Assembly (NCBI GenBank): GCA_902792855.1
Contig: CADBBP010000018.1
Coordinates: 1-38,791 of the forward strand
Direction of reading: 5' to 3'
DNA length: 38,791 nucleotides
DNA from: an uncultured Prevotellaceae bacterium
GTDB taxonomy: Bacteria > Bacteroidota > Bacteroidia > Bacteroidales > Bacteroidaceae
How positions within the stretch are numbered: the stretch's first letter is position 1; every line of letters begins with the position of its first letter. The notes beneath the pieces are model-generated. The model saw nothing but the letters and a program-made list of their open reading frames with translations. It had not been told where the DNA came from and made no database searches. The position numbers and the translations under genes are program-made. This document shows, in pieces, positions 1 to 7,335 of this stretch.

Positions 1-105
1 GTGAACAACGGTTCTGTCTATACCCTCTCCGGCGTCCGTGTGAATGGCAAGGATTTGCCCAAGGGCATCTATGTGGTGAACGGCAAGAAAATGGTTGTCA
101 AATAA
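1..105 (+). CDS. C-terminal end of a secreted protein with a T9SS-like sorting tail (partial)
   Basis: The window opens inside a reading frame that ends at the TAA at 103-105. Only 34 residues are visible. They have the form VYTLSGVRV, then LPKGIYVVNGKK, then VVK at the end. This matches the short C-terminal tails common on Prevotella secreted proteins, which resemble the type A sorting domain of the type IX secretion system. The metalloprotease at 1502-3304 ends in a near-identical way (IFTLDGREV, LPHGIYIQNGKK). By inference this is the end of an exported, probably cell-surface protein. The catalytic part is outside the window, so no function can be given. A small peptide gene follows 18 nt downstream. 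Confidence 0.75.
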   Translation: MNNGSVYTLSGVRVNGKDLPKGIYVVNGKKMVVK

Positions 106-123
106 ACGTGTGGAGAAAGACCT

Positions 124-291
124 ATGAAAAGATATATCCAGCCAATAGTGGAGCTTCATGTAACAGCTCCCGAACTGCTTCTTGGTTTGAGCGACGAGAT
201 AGGCGGACCTGGGGAGTTCTCCAATTACACCGAGTTTGAGGAGGATTTGATGCTTCCTCGCCAAAAGACCAAGCTTTGGGATGAAGATTAA
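124..291 (+). CDS. Small 55-residue peptide of unknown function
   Basis: This short frame starts at ATG 124 and stops at TAA 289-291. A GGAGAAAG stretch lies about 7 nt before the start and acts as a plausible ribosome binding site. It begins MKRYIQPIVELHVTAPELLL and ends with an acidic, charged tail (EFEEDLMLP and KLWDED). It has no signal peptide and no membrane segment. The layout of a basic start, a short hydrophobic middle and a Gly/acidic tail is one I recall from many short unnamed Bacteroidales proteins, but I cannot name a family. It lies 18 nt after the secreted protein gene and before a terminator at 327-363, so the two are probably co-transcribed. It could be a regulatory peptide, a modified-peptide precursor or a chaperone-like partner; none of these is shown. 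Confidence 0.6.
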   Translation: MKRYIQPIVELHVTAPELLLGLSDEIGGPGEFSNYTEFEEDLMLPRQKTKLWDED

Positions 292-326
292 AATAGAATT
301 TTTTTCATAATTTTGTATTCAATTGG

Positions 327-363
327 CAGCCGATGGGGAGTGATCTTCGTCGGCTGTTTTTTT
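327..363 (+). terminator. Intrinsic terminator after the peptide gene
   Basis: CAGCCGA at 327-333 pairs with TCGGCTG at 350-356, and a run of seven T follows directly. This is a standard factor-independent terminator shape on the plus strand and would end the transcript from the two genes at the left edge. Confidence 0.75.
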
Positions 364-454
364 GTTGCAGCAGAGCTGCAACTTACGGAGAACCGGCGAA
401 GAGGGAGGGGATGGCTTTTTGTTGCAGCAGAGCTGCAACCTGCGGAGAACCGAT
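359..454. repeat. Two copies of a palindromic intergenic repeat
   Basis: A unit of about 38 bp occurs twice, near 359-397 and 416-454. Each copy has T-rich sequence, then the perfect inverted repeat GTTGCAGC-AGA-GCTGCAAC (364-382 and 421-439), then CGGAGAACCG. A degenerate piece (GGGAACCGATGAGG) follows near 489-502, and the CTGCGGAGAACCG part recurs at about 27755-27767 in another intergenic gap. The presence of copies only between genes suggests a dispersed REP-like element. Its function is unknown. Confidence 0.65.
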
Positions 455-533
455 GAGTAGGGAGGGGGAAACGATGATGAGGGAGGCGGGGAACCGATGA
501 GGAGGGGGAAATGAGGGCTTTGATGATGGGCAT

Positions 534-602
534 AAAAAAATTGATTGTCTCACGACAACCAATCTTTATTAACCTTAATAATCTAATACCATGAAAAACA
601 CG
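534..602 (-). ncRNA. Candidate small RNA (about 67 nt) with own promoter and terminator
   Basis: On the minus strand a -7 box TAACTTTG (613-606) is followed by about 67 nt without a convincing gene and then by a terminator. The terminator is TTGGTTGTC, loop GTGA, GACAATCAA (562-541), followed by seven U (540-534). The stem contains a G-U pair that is valid only in minus-strand RNA; the plus strand would have an A-C mismatch there. This supports minus-strand transcription. A second short hairpin (TTATTA, AGGT, TAATAA) lies inside. The start site is inferred at about 601-602. The segment from GGTATTAGATT to AAAGATTGG resembles a sequence I recall as recurrent in Bacteroidales genomes, which I could not check here. 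Confidence 0.55.
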
Positions 603-605
603 GTG

Positions 606-637
606 CAAAGTTATGAATTATTTTGGATTTAGCGAAA
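606..637 (-). promoter_or_regulatory. Bacteroidota-type promoter for the candidate small RNA
   Basis: The minus strand reads TTTTTTTC with its last four bases TTTC at 637-634, then 20 nt, then TAACTTTG at 613-606. This fits the Bacteroidota -33/-7 pattern (TTTG, 19-21 nt, TAnnTTTG) with one mismatch in the -33 box. Confidence 0.55.
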
Positions 638-667
638 AAAAGATGTTGTGTGGGCAAACAATTAACA

Positions 668-1294
668 TTAAATAAACTTTTTGCCGTTCCATTTAACTTT
701 TCTTTGCATTCTTATGCATTCCAACCTCCTTCTCTCCTCCTTGGTGACGAACGGTGTTGAAAGTTGAAATTCGATGGCCTTTTCACCAGGATTGTAACAA
801 GCCTCTATCATGATGGGGTCGATGAGCGCCACCAGCTTGTTGTAAGTATCCATATCCATGGTGTCGGGTCTTTGCAAGAGGAGGAGCGTGTCGATGCTTT
901 CGAGGTAATCGTTAGCATCGAGAGGTTGCCAGTTCGTATTGTAGAAAGAGATGACCGACTCCGGCGCCTCGCCCAAAAAAGTCCTCACCATGCAGATGAT
1001 GGAATCCCCCTTGTCGGTATCGAGCAGAGCAAGCTGCATGCGTGCCGCCTCATTGAGCAAGATGTGGGCGTAATGGGTTGTCAGCGTGTCGAGGACGGTA
1101 GGAGATGCGAGGCGGTTTGTCGTCTCCGCCTTGACCCCCATGTCATAGAAGTCCACCATTTCAGTTCTTTTGGTGTTGTTGAGGTATTGCACGATGCTGT
1201 CTGGCATGTCAACCCATAGTTGCCGCATGTCCTTCTGTGCAGTTGCGCTCAGCACTGCCATGGATGCAATGATGGAAAAGAGAAATTTTGTCAT
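668..1294 (-). CDS. DUF3256 family secreted or periplasmic protein
   Basis: This 208-residue protein starts with a typical export signal (MTKFLFSIIASMAVLSATAQ, cleavage likely after the Ala-x-Ala near residue 19). The mature part begins KDMRQLWVDMPDSI and contains TEMVDFYDMGVKA, VLDTLTTHYA and ICMVRTF. I recognise this arrangement as DUF3256, a Bacteroidales family of unknown role. The end, from about residue 165, holds short beta-like stretches. No catalytic motif is visible. The gene stands alone on the minus strand. It is divergent from the M6 protease gene, sharing a 207-nt gap with a promoter for each side, and its end lies about 30 nt before the small RNA promoter. Function is unknown; the family call is from memory of the sequence pattern. 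Confidence 0.8.
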   Translation of the reverse strand: MTKFLFSIIASMAVLSATAQKDMRQLWVDMPDSIVQYLNNTKRTEMVDFYDMGVKAETTNRLASPTVLDTLTTHYAHILLNEAARMQLALLDTDKGDSIICMVRTFLGEAPESVISFYNTNWQPLDANDYLESIDTLLLLQRPDTMDMDTYNKLVALIDPIMIEACYNPGEKAIEFQLSTPFVTKEERRRLECIRMQRKVKWNGKKFI

Positions 1295-1340
1295 AAACGA
1301 GCATTGACGGGGATGTGCCCCTGTTTGAATAAAAGTTGTG

Positions 1341-1371
1341 CAAAATTACATAAAAGGGATGACTTGGACAA
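1341..1371 (-). promoter_or_regulatory. Promoter for the DUF3256 gene
   Basis: TAATTTTG lies at 1348-1341 on the minus strand, with a weak -33 (TTGT at 1371-1368) 19 nt upstream. The start site would be near 1335, leaving about 40 nt before the ATG at 1294. Confidence 0.55.
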
Positions 1372-1440
1372 CATATTTGAACGGAAAAGGCTGAAAAAGT
1401 GCGAAAGAACAACTCAAAAAATTTTAAAAGCAGCGAAATA

Positions 1441-1472
1441 TTTGAATATTCGTGGAAATAATGCTAATTTTG
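1441..1472 (+). promoter_or_regulatory. Promoter for the M6-like metalloprotease gene
   Basis: A perfect -33 TTTG at 1441-1444 and -7 TAATTTTG at 1465-1472 are separated by exactly 20 nt. The start site is inferred near 1478, leaving about 24 nt before the ATG at 1502. Confidence 0.75.
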
Positions 1473-1501
1473 CACCTTGATATATAGAAACCCAAAACGA
1501 C

Positions 1502-3304
1502 ATGAAAAGAATACTCACTGCATTGTTTGGCCTTCTGTTCACCATGAGTTCATGGGCAGTGAAAGCCTATCCCCTTCCCGTCGAGGTTCGTCAGCCCGAC
1601 GGCAGCATGCTCACCGTTGTACTCCACGGCGACGAGGATTTTCATTACTATACCACGTTGGACGACGTGCTGTTGGTGCAGCAGGATGGAGCCTATTACA
1701 TCGGCACCACCACTCATTCCGGCGAATTGGTAGCCACGACACAACTGGCCCACAATGCGTTGGAGCGCAGTTTGTCCGAGCGCAAGCTTGCCTCTCTTCA
1801 AGACCACGAGGCTTTTCTTAACGCCGGTGAGAAAGTTCGCGGCATGCGCAAAATCTCTCGCGAGCCCATCGACTCCGTCGGCATGCGCTTGTTCCCTCAC
1901 AAAGGCTCCCCTCGTGCGGTGGTGATTTTGGCGGAGTTCAGCGACACGACATTTACGATAGCCGACCCCAAACGGTCGTTCGACGAGTATTTCAACGCCA
2001 CGAAGCCCTTGGTGGACTACGGCTATGGTGAGAGCCGCAATTTCGTAAGTGTCCGCCAGTATTTCAAGTTGGCCAGTTTTGGTCAGTACACCCCCGACTT
2101 TGATGTTTACGGCCCCGTGACGGTTCCCGGTGCTTTGAAGGACTACGGCACCGATGTTGGTGGCGAGGGCAAGGGCGAGCGCATGGACCACTTGTTCCAA
2201 GATGCCTGCTATCTGTTGAACGACAGCATCGACTTCTCAAAATATGACAGCAACAACGACGGCTACGTTGACTTGGTCATCATCATCTTTGCCGGCTATT
2301 CACAGTCGATGTCGGGCAATCCCTCTGAGTGCATTTGGCCCAAGTCGGGCACCGTTTCCGGCGGCACATACGACGGCAAGCGCGTCCAACGTTTCGCTGT
2401 CAGCGCCGAGCTCAACGGCTTCCCCGGCTGCTGGTCGTCAGCCCCTTGGAAGCGCATCAACGGCATCGGCACGCTGTGCCATGAGATGTGTCACACCTTG
2501 GGCATGCCCGACTTCTATCCCACGGGCAGTGCATGGAAGGGTGACAACCAGGCGATGGAATATTGGAGTCTGATGGACAGCGGCAACTACCTTTCCAACG
2601 GCTACACCCCTTGTGCGCTGAATGCCTGGGAGCGCGAGGCCTTCGGTTGGAAAGACATCGCTCCCCTTGAGGTTGGCGGCGAGGTAGAGATGAAATCCAT
2701 CGACGACGGCGGCGAGGCCTACCGCATTTACAATTCTGTTGACAGCAACGAATACTATGTGCTTGAGAACATCCAGCCCATCGGTCTGAACTCCTACCAG
2801 AAAGGCCATGGACTGATTGTGACGCACGTGGAATACGACAAGTCCTCATTCTCCCTCTCCAGCAACACACCCAACAACATCAAGGGTCATCCCCGCATGA
2901 CGGTGGTTCCAGCCGATGGCCTGCTCTTCGCCCAATACAACGTGGGCAAGACCATCGATGGGAAAACCATCAAGAACGCCGACTTCTATGCGCAGTTGGC
3001 GGGCGACCCCTACCCCGGCACGGCGAATGTGACCTGCCTGAACGACACGATGGGCATCGTCAATTTCCAAGTTTATAATGGCAAAAAGCTCAACAAGGCC
3101 TTGGCCGACATCACCGAGAGCAAGGAAGGCGTGGTGAAATTCACCTTCATCGAGAATTTCGACGACCACCTCTCAGGCATTCGCGGCATCGCCATGGAGC
3201 CTCGTAAAAATGACGGCCGCATCTTCACCCTTGACGGACGAGAGGTACACGGCACCCTCCCCCACGGCATCTATATCCAAAATGGAAAGAAAATCGTGAA
3301 ATAG
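1502..3304 (+). CDS. Secreted M6-like (immune inhibitor A type) metalloprotease with T9SS-like tail
   Basis: This 600-residue protein has a signal peptide of about 22 residues (MKRILTALFG start, cleavage near AVKA-YP). Its central domain carries the zinc motif HEMCHTLGMPD: His327, Glu328, His331 and Asp337 fit HExxHxxGxxD. A Met-turn candidate lies in WSLMDSG (Met358). YDSNNDGYVDLVIIIFAG (about 248-265), ahead of the zinc site, is typical of M6 domain proteins and may bind calcium. The expected activity is extracellular zinc-dependent cleavage of proteins. The C-terminus (IFTLDGREV, LPHGIYIQNGKK) matches the T9SS-like tail at the left edge, so export to the surface is inferred. It is a single-gene unit with its own promoter and a terminator at 3408-3434. 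The substrate is unknown. Confidence 0.85.
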   Translation: MKRILTALFGLLFTMSSWAVKAYPLPVEVRQPDGSMLTVVLHGDEDFHYYTTLDDVLLVQQDGAYYIGTTTHSGELVATTQLAHNALERSLSERKLASLQDHEAFLNAGEKVRGMRKISREPIDSVGMRLFPHKGSPRAVVILAEFSDTTFTIADPKRSFDEYFNATKPLVDYGYGESRNFVSVRQYFKLASFGQYTPDFDVYGPVTVPGALKDYGTDVGGEGKGERMDHLFQDACYLLNDSIDFSKYDSNNDGYVDLVIIIFAGYSQSMSGNPSECIWPKSGTVSGGTYDGKRVQRFAVSAELNGFPGCWSSAPWKRINGIGTLCHEMCHTLGMPDFYPTGSAWKGDNQAMEYWSLMDSGNYLSNGYTPCALNAWEREAFGWKDIAPLEVGGEVEMKSIDDGGEAYRIYNSVDSNEYYVLENIQPIGLNSYQKGHGLIVTHVEYDKSSFSLSSNTPNNIKGHPRMTVVPADGLLFAQYNVGKTIDGKTIKNADFYAQLAGDPYPGTANVTCLNDTMGIVNFQVYNGKKLNKALADITESKEGVVKFTFIENFDDHLSGIRGIAMEPRKNDGRIFTLDGREVHGTLPHGIYIQNGKKIVK

Positions 3305-3316
3305 AGAGATAGAGGA

Positions 3317-3397
3317 TCTAGAAAATCTAGAGAATCTAGAGAATCTAGAAAATCTAGAGCATCTAGAAAATATAGAGCATCTAGAAAATATAGAGCA
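3317..3397. repeat. Tandem repeat, 9-bp unit with CTAG core, about nine copies
   Basis: TCTAG (twice TATAG) begins at 3317, 3326, 3335, 3344, 3353, 3362, 3371, 3380 and 3389, an exact 9-bp period of TCTAGAAAA, TCTAGAGAA or TCTAGAGCA. Most units carry the palindrome TCTAGA. The array lies between the metalloprotease stop codon and its terminator. A similar array with 10-bp period lies at 26121-26210. Confidence 0.85.
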
Positions 3398-3407
3398 TCC
3401 CCCCCAA

Positions 3408-3434
3408 AAAAAGAGGCCAAAATGGCCTCTTTTT
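3408..3434 (+). terminator. Intrinsic terminator after the metalloprotease
   Basis: AAAAAGAGGCCA (3408-3419) pairs with TGGCCTCTTTTT (3423-3434) around a three-base loop, ending in a T run. The A run on the other side would also let it act on minus-strand transcripts. Confidence 0.85.
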
Positions 3435-3505
3435 CATATTATATAGTATTAATCACGGAAAAATAAATGTATTTTTTACACTTATGTCATTTTTTTCTTA
3501 AAAAA

Positions 3506-3538
3506 TTAGAGTTATTATCATTTTTTTAATTATCTTTG
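3506..3538 (+). promoter_or_regulatory. Promoter of the three-module surface protein gene
   Basis: TATCTTTG at 3531-3538 is a good -7 box. TTAG at 3506-3509 is a one-mismatch -33 box 21 nt upstream. The inferred start near 3544 gives an unusually long leader of about 190 nt before the ATG at 3736. Confidence 0.65.
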
Positions 3539-3543
3539 CAACT

Positions 3544-3735
3544 GAAAGAGAGGCTATGCCTAAATTCCATTCAGGTGATGCCTCTTGAAAGTATGAATCC
3601 TGGACTCTGATAAGCATGTGAATGTGTAAAGGCAGTGTTCAGATGAAATGAAATTCCAAAGCAGAAACCTATTTTTATTCATTGCACCTGTCAACCTGGT
3701 TGCAGGATATTTATTAACTTTTAATTTTAACCTTT
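3544..3735 (+). promoter_or_regulatory. Long 5' leader with potential RNA structure
   Basis: The leader begins with a possible two-part hairpin (AGAGGC with GCCTCT, inner GCCT with AGGT, about 3549-3596). It ends with a second one close to the start codon (CCTG...AAC, loop, GTT...CAGG, about 3688-3707), followed by an AT-rich stretch. No known riboswitch motif was recognised. Whether it regulates the gene is unknown. Confidence 0.35.
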
Positions 3736-5400
3736 ATGAGATTTGCAAAACTACTTGTTTTAGGTGCAGGACTGTTTTTGTGCAGCCATGCAGTGCAAGC
3801 TGTTGACGACAATGTTTGGGCAAAACCAACGCCAACAGAATTCGCAAACCTGGCCGATGGAGAAATATATTATTTCTACATCGACGGCACGGGCCTGATG
3901 TTCACGCAAGGCAATGCGTATGGCACCCAGGCAAGCGCCGGCACCAACGGCCTTCAAGTGCGTGTTGACCCAGTAGCCGGTATGGACGGTGTCTATACCC
4001 TGACCGACTACGTTCAGACGCAAAGTGCTTGGAAGATGTGGTGGTTTGTTGAGAACAGCAACATCATGTATGTTGACTACAACAACCAGCCCGACTTCTA
4101 TTGGGAGATTACATCGATAGGCGACCAGACCTACCGTCTTTCTCCTTCTCCCCTGAACCCGAGCGTGAACAACAACACGCTTTATGTGGGTTTGAACCGC
4201 ACAGCCGATGAGACGACGACCATCTTGACATCGGACAACACAGCCGACGGCGGTGCGTTCATCAACTGGAAGCTCCTCCCCCTGACCTCCGGTGAGCTTT
4301 ACATCCAGCAAATCAAGGTTTACGAGGCTGCCATGCAGCTGAAGGACCTGCTGAACAAAGCCGAGGAGATTGGCGCCAGCGTAGCCGACCAAGTTGCTGT
4401 TTACAACAACACCAACAGCACATTGGAAGAGATCAACGCCGCCATCGAGGCCGTCAACAAAGCCATCAAAGAGCGCGAGGAAGAGTTGGCCCGCCAGAAC
4501 TATGAGAACGCCACTGTTGAGAACCCCGTTGATGTGACGAGCCTGTTCATCACCAACCCGAGCTTCGACAACAACGTGCTCACCGGCTGGTCCGGCACTG
4601 CTTGGGGCAGCTACAACCCGAAGGAGAATGCCGAGCAGTACAACAAGACTTACGACACCTACCAGGAGCTCACCGGCTTGAAAGAGGGTGTTTACAAGTT
4701 CAATGTACACGCTTTCTACCGTGCCGGCAACGCTCAGCCCGCCTACGACAACTACAAGGCTCAGAACGACCAATCTCGCTACGCCAAGGTGTATGCCGAC
4801 AACGGTGCCCAAACCCTTGAGACCCCCATCGCCTCTCCGTTCACTGCCGGCCTCACCGCCCAAGGCAGCACTGGCGACTGGAGCACTGCCACCGACGCTG
4901 AGACGGGTGAGATTTTCTACATCCCCAACAACATGGTTGCTGCTGACGAGTTATTCAGCAACGGCTACTGCAACGACAACGCCGTGATTATCAACGTCAC
5001 CGACGGCAACCTGAAGGTTGGTGCCAAGAAGGCCACTACCGTTTCTGGTGACTGGAGCATCTTCGACAACTTCTCCCTGACCTACTACGGTGACGGCGGT
5101 GATGCCTACAAACTGATTTTGGACAACGTCACAGCCAACGTGGAAGACTTCAGCAACCTGGAGGATGTCTATACCTATTCTTATCTCGAAGCTTACAACG
5201 CAGCCGTGGCCGCCACTCAGAGTGCCAACACGAAAGAAGAGATTTTGGCTGCCATCGAGGGCATCCAGACCGCTGCTGCCAACCTGAAGACGAATGTTGA
5301 GTTGTGGAAGAAGCTTGCCGCCCTCGCCGAGGAGGCCAAGGCTGTAGCCATCAACACGACCTCTGCTACCAGAATCCTGAAGGAACAGAGGTTGACATGA
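3736..5400 (+). CDS. Three-module secreted surface protein, N-terminal part (frameshifted gene)
   Basis: This frame gives 554 residues and begins with a signal peptide (MRFAKLLVLGAGLFLCSHAV, cleavage near VQA). Residues about 25-200 form an N-terminal beta-rich region (DGEIYYFYIDGTG, NNNTLYVGLN). A helical spacer follows (about 205-255, AINAAIEAVNKAIKEREEEL type). Next comes a jelly-roll-like module of about 190 residues (NPSFDNNVLTGW, YQELTGLKEGVYKFNVHAFY, DWSIFDNFSLTYYG) and another helical spacer. The frame is then lost: at 5365-5369 GCTAC should be GCTTAC, so one T is missing at about 5367. The intended protein continues in the frame ending at 7190, about 1151 residues in all. The modules resemble carbohydrate-binding folds, but the ligand is unknown. 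It could be an adhesin or glycan-binding protein. Confidence 0.7.
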   Translation: MRFAKLLVLGAGLFLCSHAVQAVDDNVWAKPTPTEFANLADGEIYYFYIDGTGLMFTQGNAYGTQASAGTNGLQVRVDPVAGMDGVYTLTDYVQTQSAWKMWWFVENSNIMYVDYNNQPDFYWEITSIGDQTYRLSPSPLNPSVNNNTLYVGLNRTADETTTILTSDNTADGGAFINWKLLPLTSGELYIQQIKVYEAAMQLKDLLNKAEEIGASVADQVAVYNNTNSTLEEINAAIEAVNKAIKEREEELARQNYENATVENPVDVTSLFITNPSFDNNVLTGWSGTAWGSYNPKENAEQYNKTYDTYQELTGLKEGVYKFNVHAFYRAGNAQPAYDNYKAQNDQSRYAKVYADNGAQTLETPIASPFTAGLTAQGSTGDWSTATDAETGEIFYIPNNMVAADELFSNGYCNDNAVIINVTDGNLKVGAKKATTVSGDWSIFDNFSLTYYGDGGDAYKLILDNVTANVEDFSNLEDVYTYSYLEAYNAAVAATQSANTKEEILAAIEGIQTAAANLKTNVELWKKLAALAEEAKAVAINTTSATRILKEQRLT

Positions 5401-7190
5401 CCAACCTGATGAAGAACCCGAACTTCACCGACTATGGTGAAGGTTGGACGCGTGAGGCAGCAAGTGGCGGCAATGTCACTGCTGGTGGTTTGGCCGACAA
5501 TCCCTGCTACGAGGCTTGGAACAACGCCAACTTCGACATCTACCAAGTTGTAGAGAACGCGCCGATGGGTGTCTATCGCATCTCCGTGCAAGGCTTCTAC
5601 CGTTACGGCCGCACCGCCTTCCAGTCGTTCCTCAATGGCGACTACTACACCACGAAGGAGACCTGCCCGGTGTTCGTCTACATGAACGCCAACCAGACTC
5701 CATTCACCAACGTGTATGGCGACCCCGTCCAGATTACAGATGCCGAGTTCTATAGCGGCAGCAACGACGCCACCAGCGAGACACTTTCCGACGGCACTAC
5801 CGTTTACTTCCCCAACGGCATGCAAAGTGCTTCCATCGCCTTCAGCGCCGGCATGTTCACACAGTCAGCCTACGGCCTCGTAGCCCAGAAGGGTGACTTG
5901 ATGCGCATTGGTGTGAAGGGTTCCTCCAACCAGTTGAACGACAGCTGGAGTATCTGGGACAACTTCAAGATTACCTACTGCGGTTACCGTGCCGACGTGG
6001 TGCAGCCCGTGCTTGAGCAGGCCATCGTCGATGCCGAGAACGCCCTCAACAGTGCCATTGGCAAAGACGTGGTGGCACAACTGCAGAGCGCACTTGACGC
6101 CGCTCGTAACGCCATCGCCGGTGGCGACGGCAACGAGATGTTCAAAGCCCTCACCGCCCTCTTCGCCGTACAAGAAGCCGTCACCGCTTCCAAGGCCATC
6201 TTCGCTGAGCTTACCGCCGCCAACGAGCAGCTTGCCAACGCCATCAGCAGCGCTGTTGCCTCCGCCGACATCATCAACGAGGCCAACACCCTGAATGCCA
6301 CCATCAACGACGGCATCGAGAACCACCTCTATGCCGACACCGATGTTCCCGGTCTGATTGAGCAAATCAAGATCATGATCAACCGCCTTGGCATCCCACG
6401 TGAGATGGACCTCGCCAGCGACTCCAACCCGATTGAGTGCAGCACCATCATCATCAACCCGGCCTACGTGGACGGCGACGACCATGGATGGACAGGCGGC
6501 GCTGCAGTGAACGCCACTGCCAACGACGCAGAGAAGTTCAACACCAACTACAACTACTTCCAGCTGCTCCAGGGTCTTCCCGAGGGTACCTACCGTGTTG
6601 TGTTGCAGGGCTTCTATCGTGCCGGTTCTGCTGTCAACGACTACACCAGCTTCACCGCCGACCCGAATGCTGACAGCAACGCATTCCTGTATGCCGCAGT
6701 TGGCGAGGACACCGTGAGTGTTGCCATGCACCGTCTGGCTTCCCAGGCTCTTGTGATGGAGACGCTTCCCGACGGCTGGCTGTATTGCGACGAGGCTGGC
6801 ATGTTGGCAGTGCCCAACTCGATGACCACTGCCGCCGACGCCTTCAACACCCCCAACGACAACAACGAGATGCTCTACTCCAACAACAACGTTGTGGTGA
6901 AGGTGGGTGCCGATGGCAAGCTCGTCATCGGTCTGAAGAAGGACGTACAGATTACTGACGACTGGACCATCTGGACCAACTGGCAGCTCTTCTACTACGG
7001 CAAGAACAGCACGCTTGAGCCGAGCGGCAACGCCCTGAGCATTGACGCCCTGAATGCCGGCAACGTGGTGAGCGCCGAGGTGTTCACTGTGAACGGCACC
7101 CGCGTGAGCGGTCTGCAGAAGGGTGTGAACATCGTCCGCGAGACCCTCAGCGACGGCACCATCCGCGTAAGGAAAGTGAGCGTGAAGTAA
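5397..7190 (+). CDS. Three-module secreted surface protein, C-terminal part (frameshifted gene)
   Basis: This frame continues the protein begun at 3736. Homology between modules extends upstream to about 5367, while the first in-frame ATG is 5397, which overlaps the premature TGA (ATGA, 5397-5400). It holds two more copies of the same module: one from NPNFTDYGEGW to DSWSIWDNFKITYCG, and one from NPAYVDGDDHGW to DDWTIWTNWQLFYYG. A long Ala/Asn-rich helical spacer separates them (about 6000-6400). The end (VFTVNGTRVSGLQKGV, then RVRKVSVK) resembles the T9SS-like tails nearby. A strong terminator follows. Without the first part this piece would have no export signal, so it would be non-functional if the deletion is real. 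A sequencing error is equally possible. Confidence 0.65.
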   Translation: MTNLMKNPNFTDYGEGWTREAASGGNVTAGGLADNPCYEAWNNANFDIYQVVENAPMGVYRISVQGFYRYGRTAFQSFLNGDYYTTKETCPVFVYMNANQTPFTNVYGDPVQITDAEFYSGSNDATSETLSDGTTVYFPNGMQSASIAFSAGMFTQSAYGLVAQKGDLMRIGVKGSSNQLNDSWSIWDNFKITYCGYRADVVQPVLEQAIVDAENALNSAIGKDVVAQLQSALDAARNAIAGGDGNEMFKALTALFAVQEAVTASKAIFAELTAANEQLANAISSAVASADIINEANTLNATINDGIENHLYADTDVPGLIEQIKIMINRLGIPREMDLASDSNPIECSTIIINPAYVDGDDHGWTGGAAVNATANDAEKFNTNYNYFQLLQGLPEGTYRVVLQGFYRAGSAVNDYTSFTADPNADSNAFLYAAVGEDTVSVAMHRLASQALVMETLPDGWLYCDEAGMLAVPNSMTTAADAFNTPNDNNEMLYSNNNVVVKVGADGKLVIGLKKDVQITDDWTIWTNWQLFYYGKNSTLEPSGNALSIDALNAGNVVSAEVFTVNGTRVSGLQKGVNIVRETLSDGTIRVRKVSVK

Positions 7191-7229
7191 CCTGTAGCGA
7201 TCATCTGATGAATACCATCACCTAAATAC

Positions 7230-7283
7230 AAGGAAGTTGGTGGCGGGTTTTCGCCCGCCCACCAACTTCCTTGTGGTTTTTTT
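7230..7283 (+). terminator. Strong intrinsic terminator after the three-module protein
   Basis: AAGGAAGTTGGTGG-CGGG pairs with CCCG-CCCACCAACTTCCTT (7230-7272, one bulged base). A run of seven T follows at 7277-7283. Confidence 0.85.
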
Positions 7284-7335
7284 AGAGGAGATAGGGCCTA
7301 TAGAAACTATAGAGACAATAAAAGCCCCCCAAAAG

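Noticed and set aside
288-608. 106-residue minus-strand frame across the repeat and small RNA
   Set aside because: It runs through palindromic repeats, a terminator and a promoter, and its residues are low-complexity translations of those repeats. No family likeness or ribosome binding site was seen.
3317-3397. Possible CRISPR array
   Set aside because: The units are 9 bp with no spacers, so this is a simple tandem repeat; no cas genes are present in the window.
3760-4863. 367-residue minus-strand frame antisense to the three-module protein
   Set aside because: Its valine- and glycine-rich translation is the usual shadow of GC-rich codon use on the other strand. The plus-strand frame has a signal peptide, repeated modules and a promoter.
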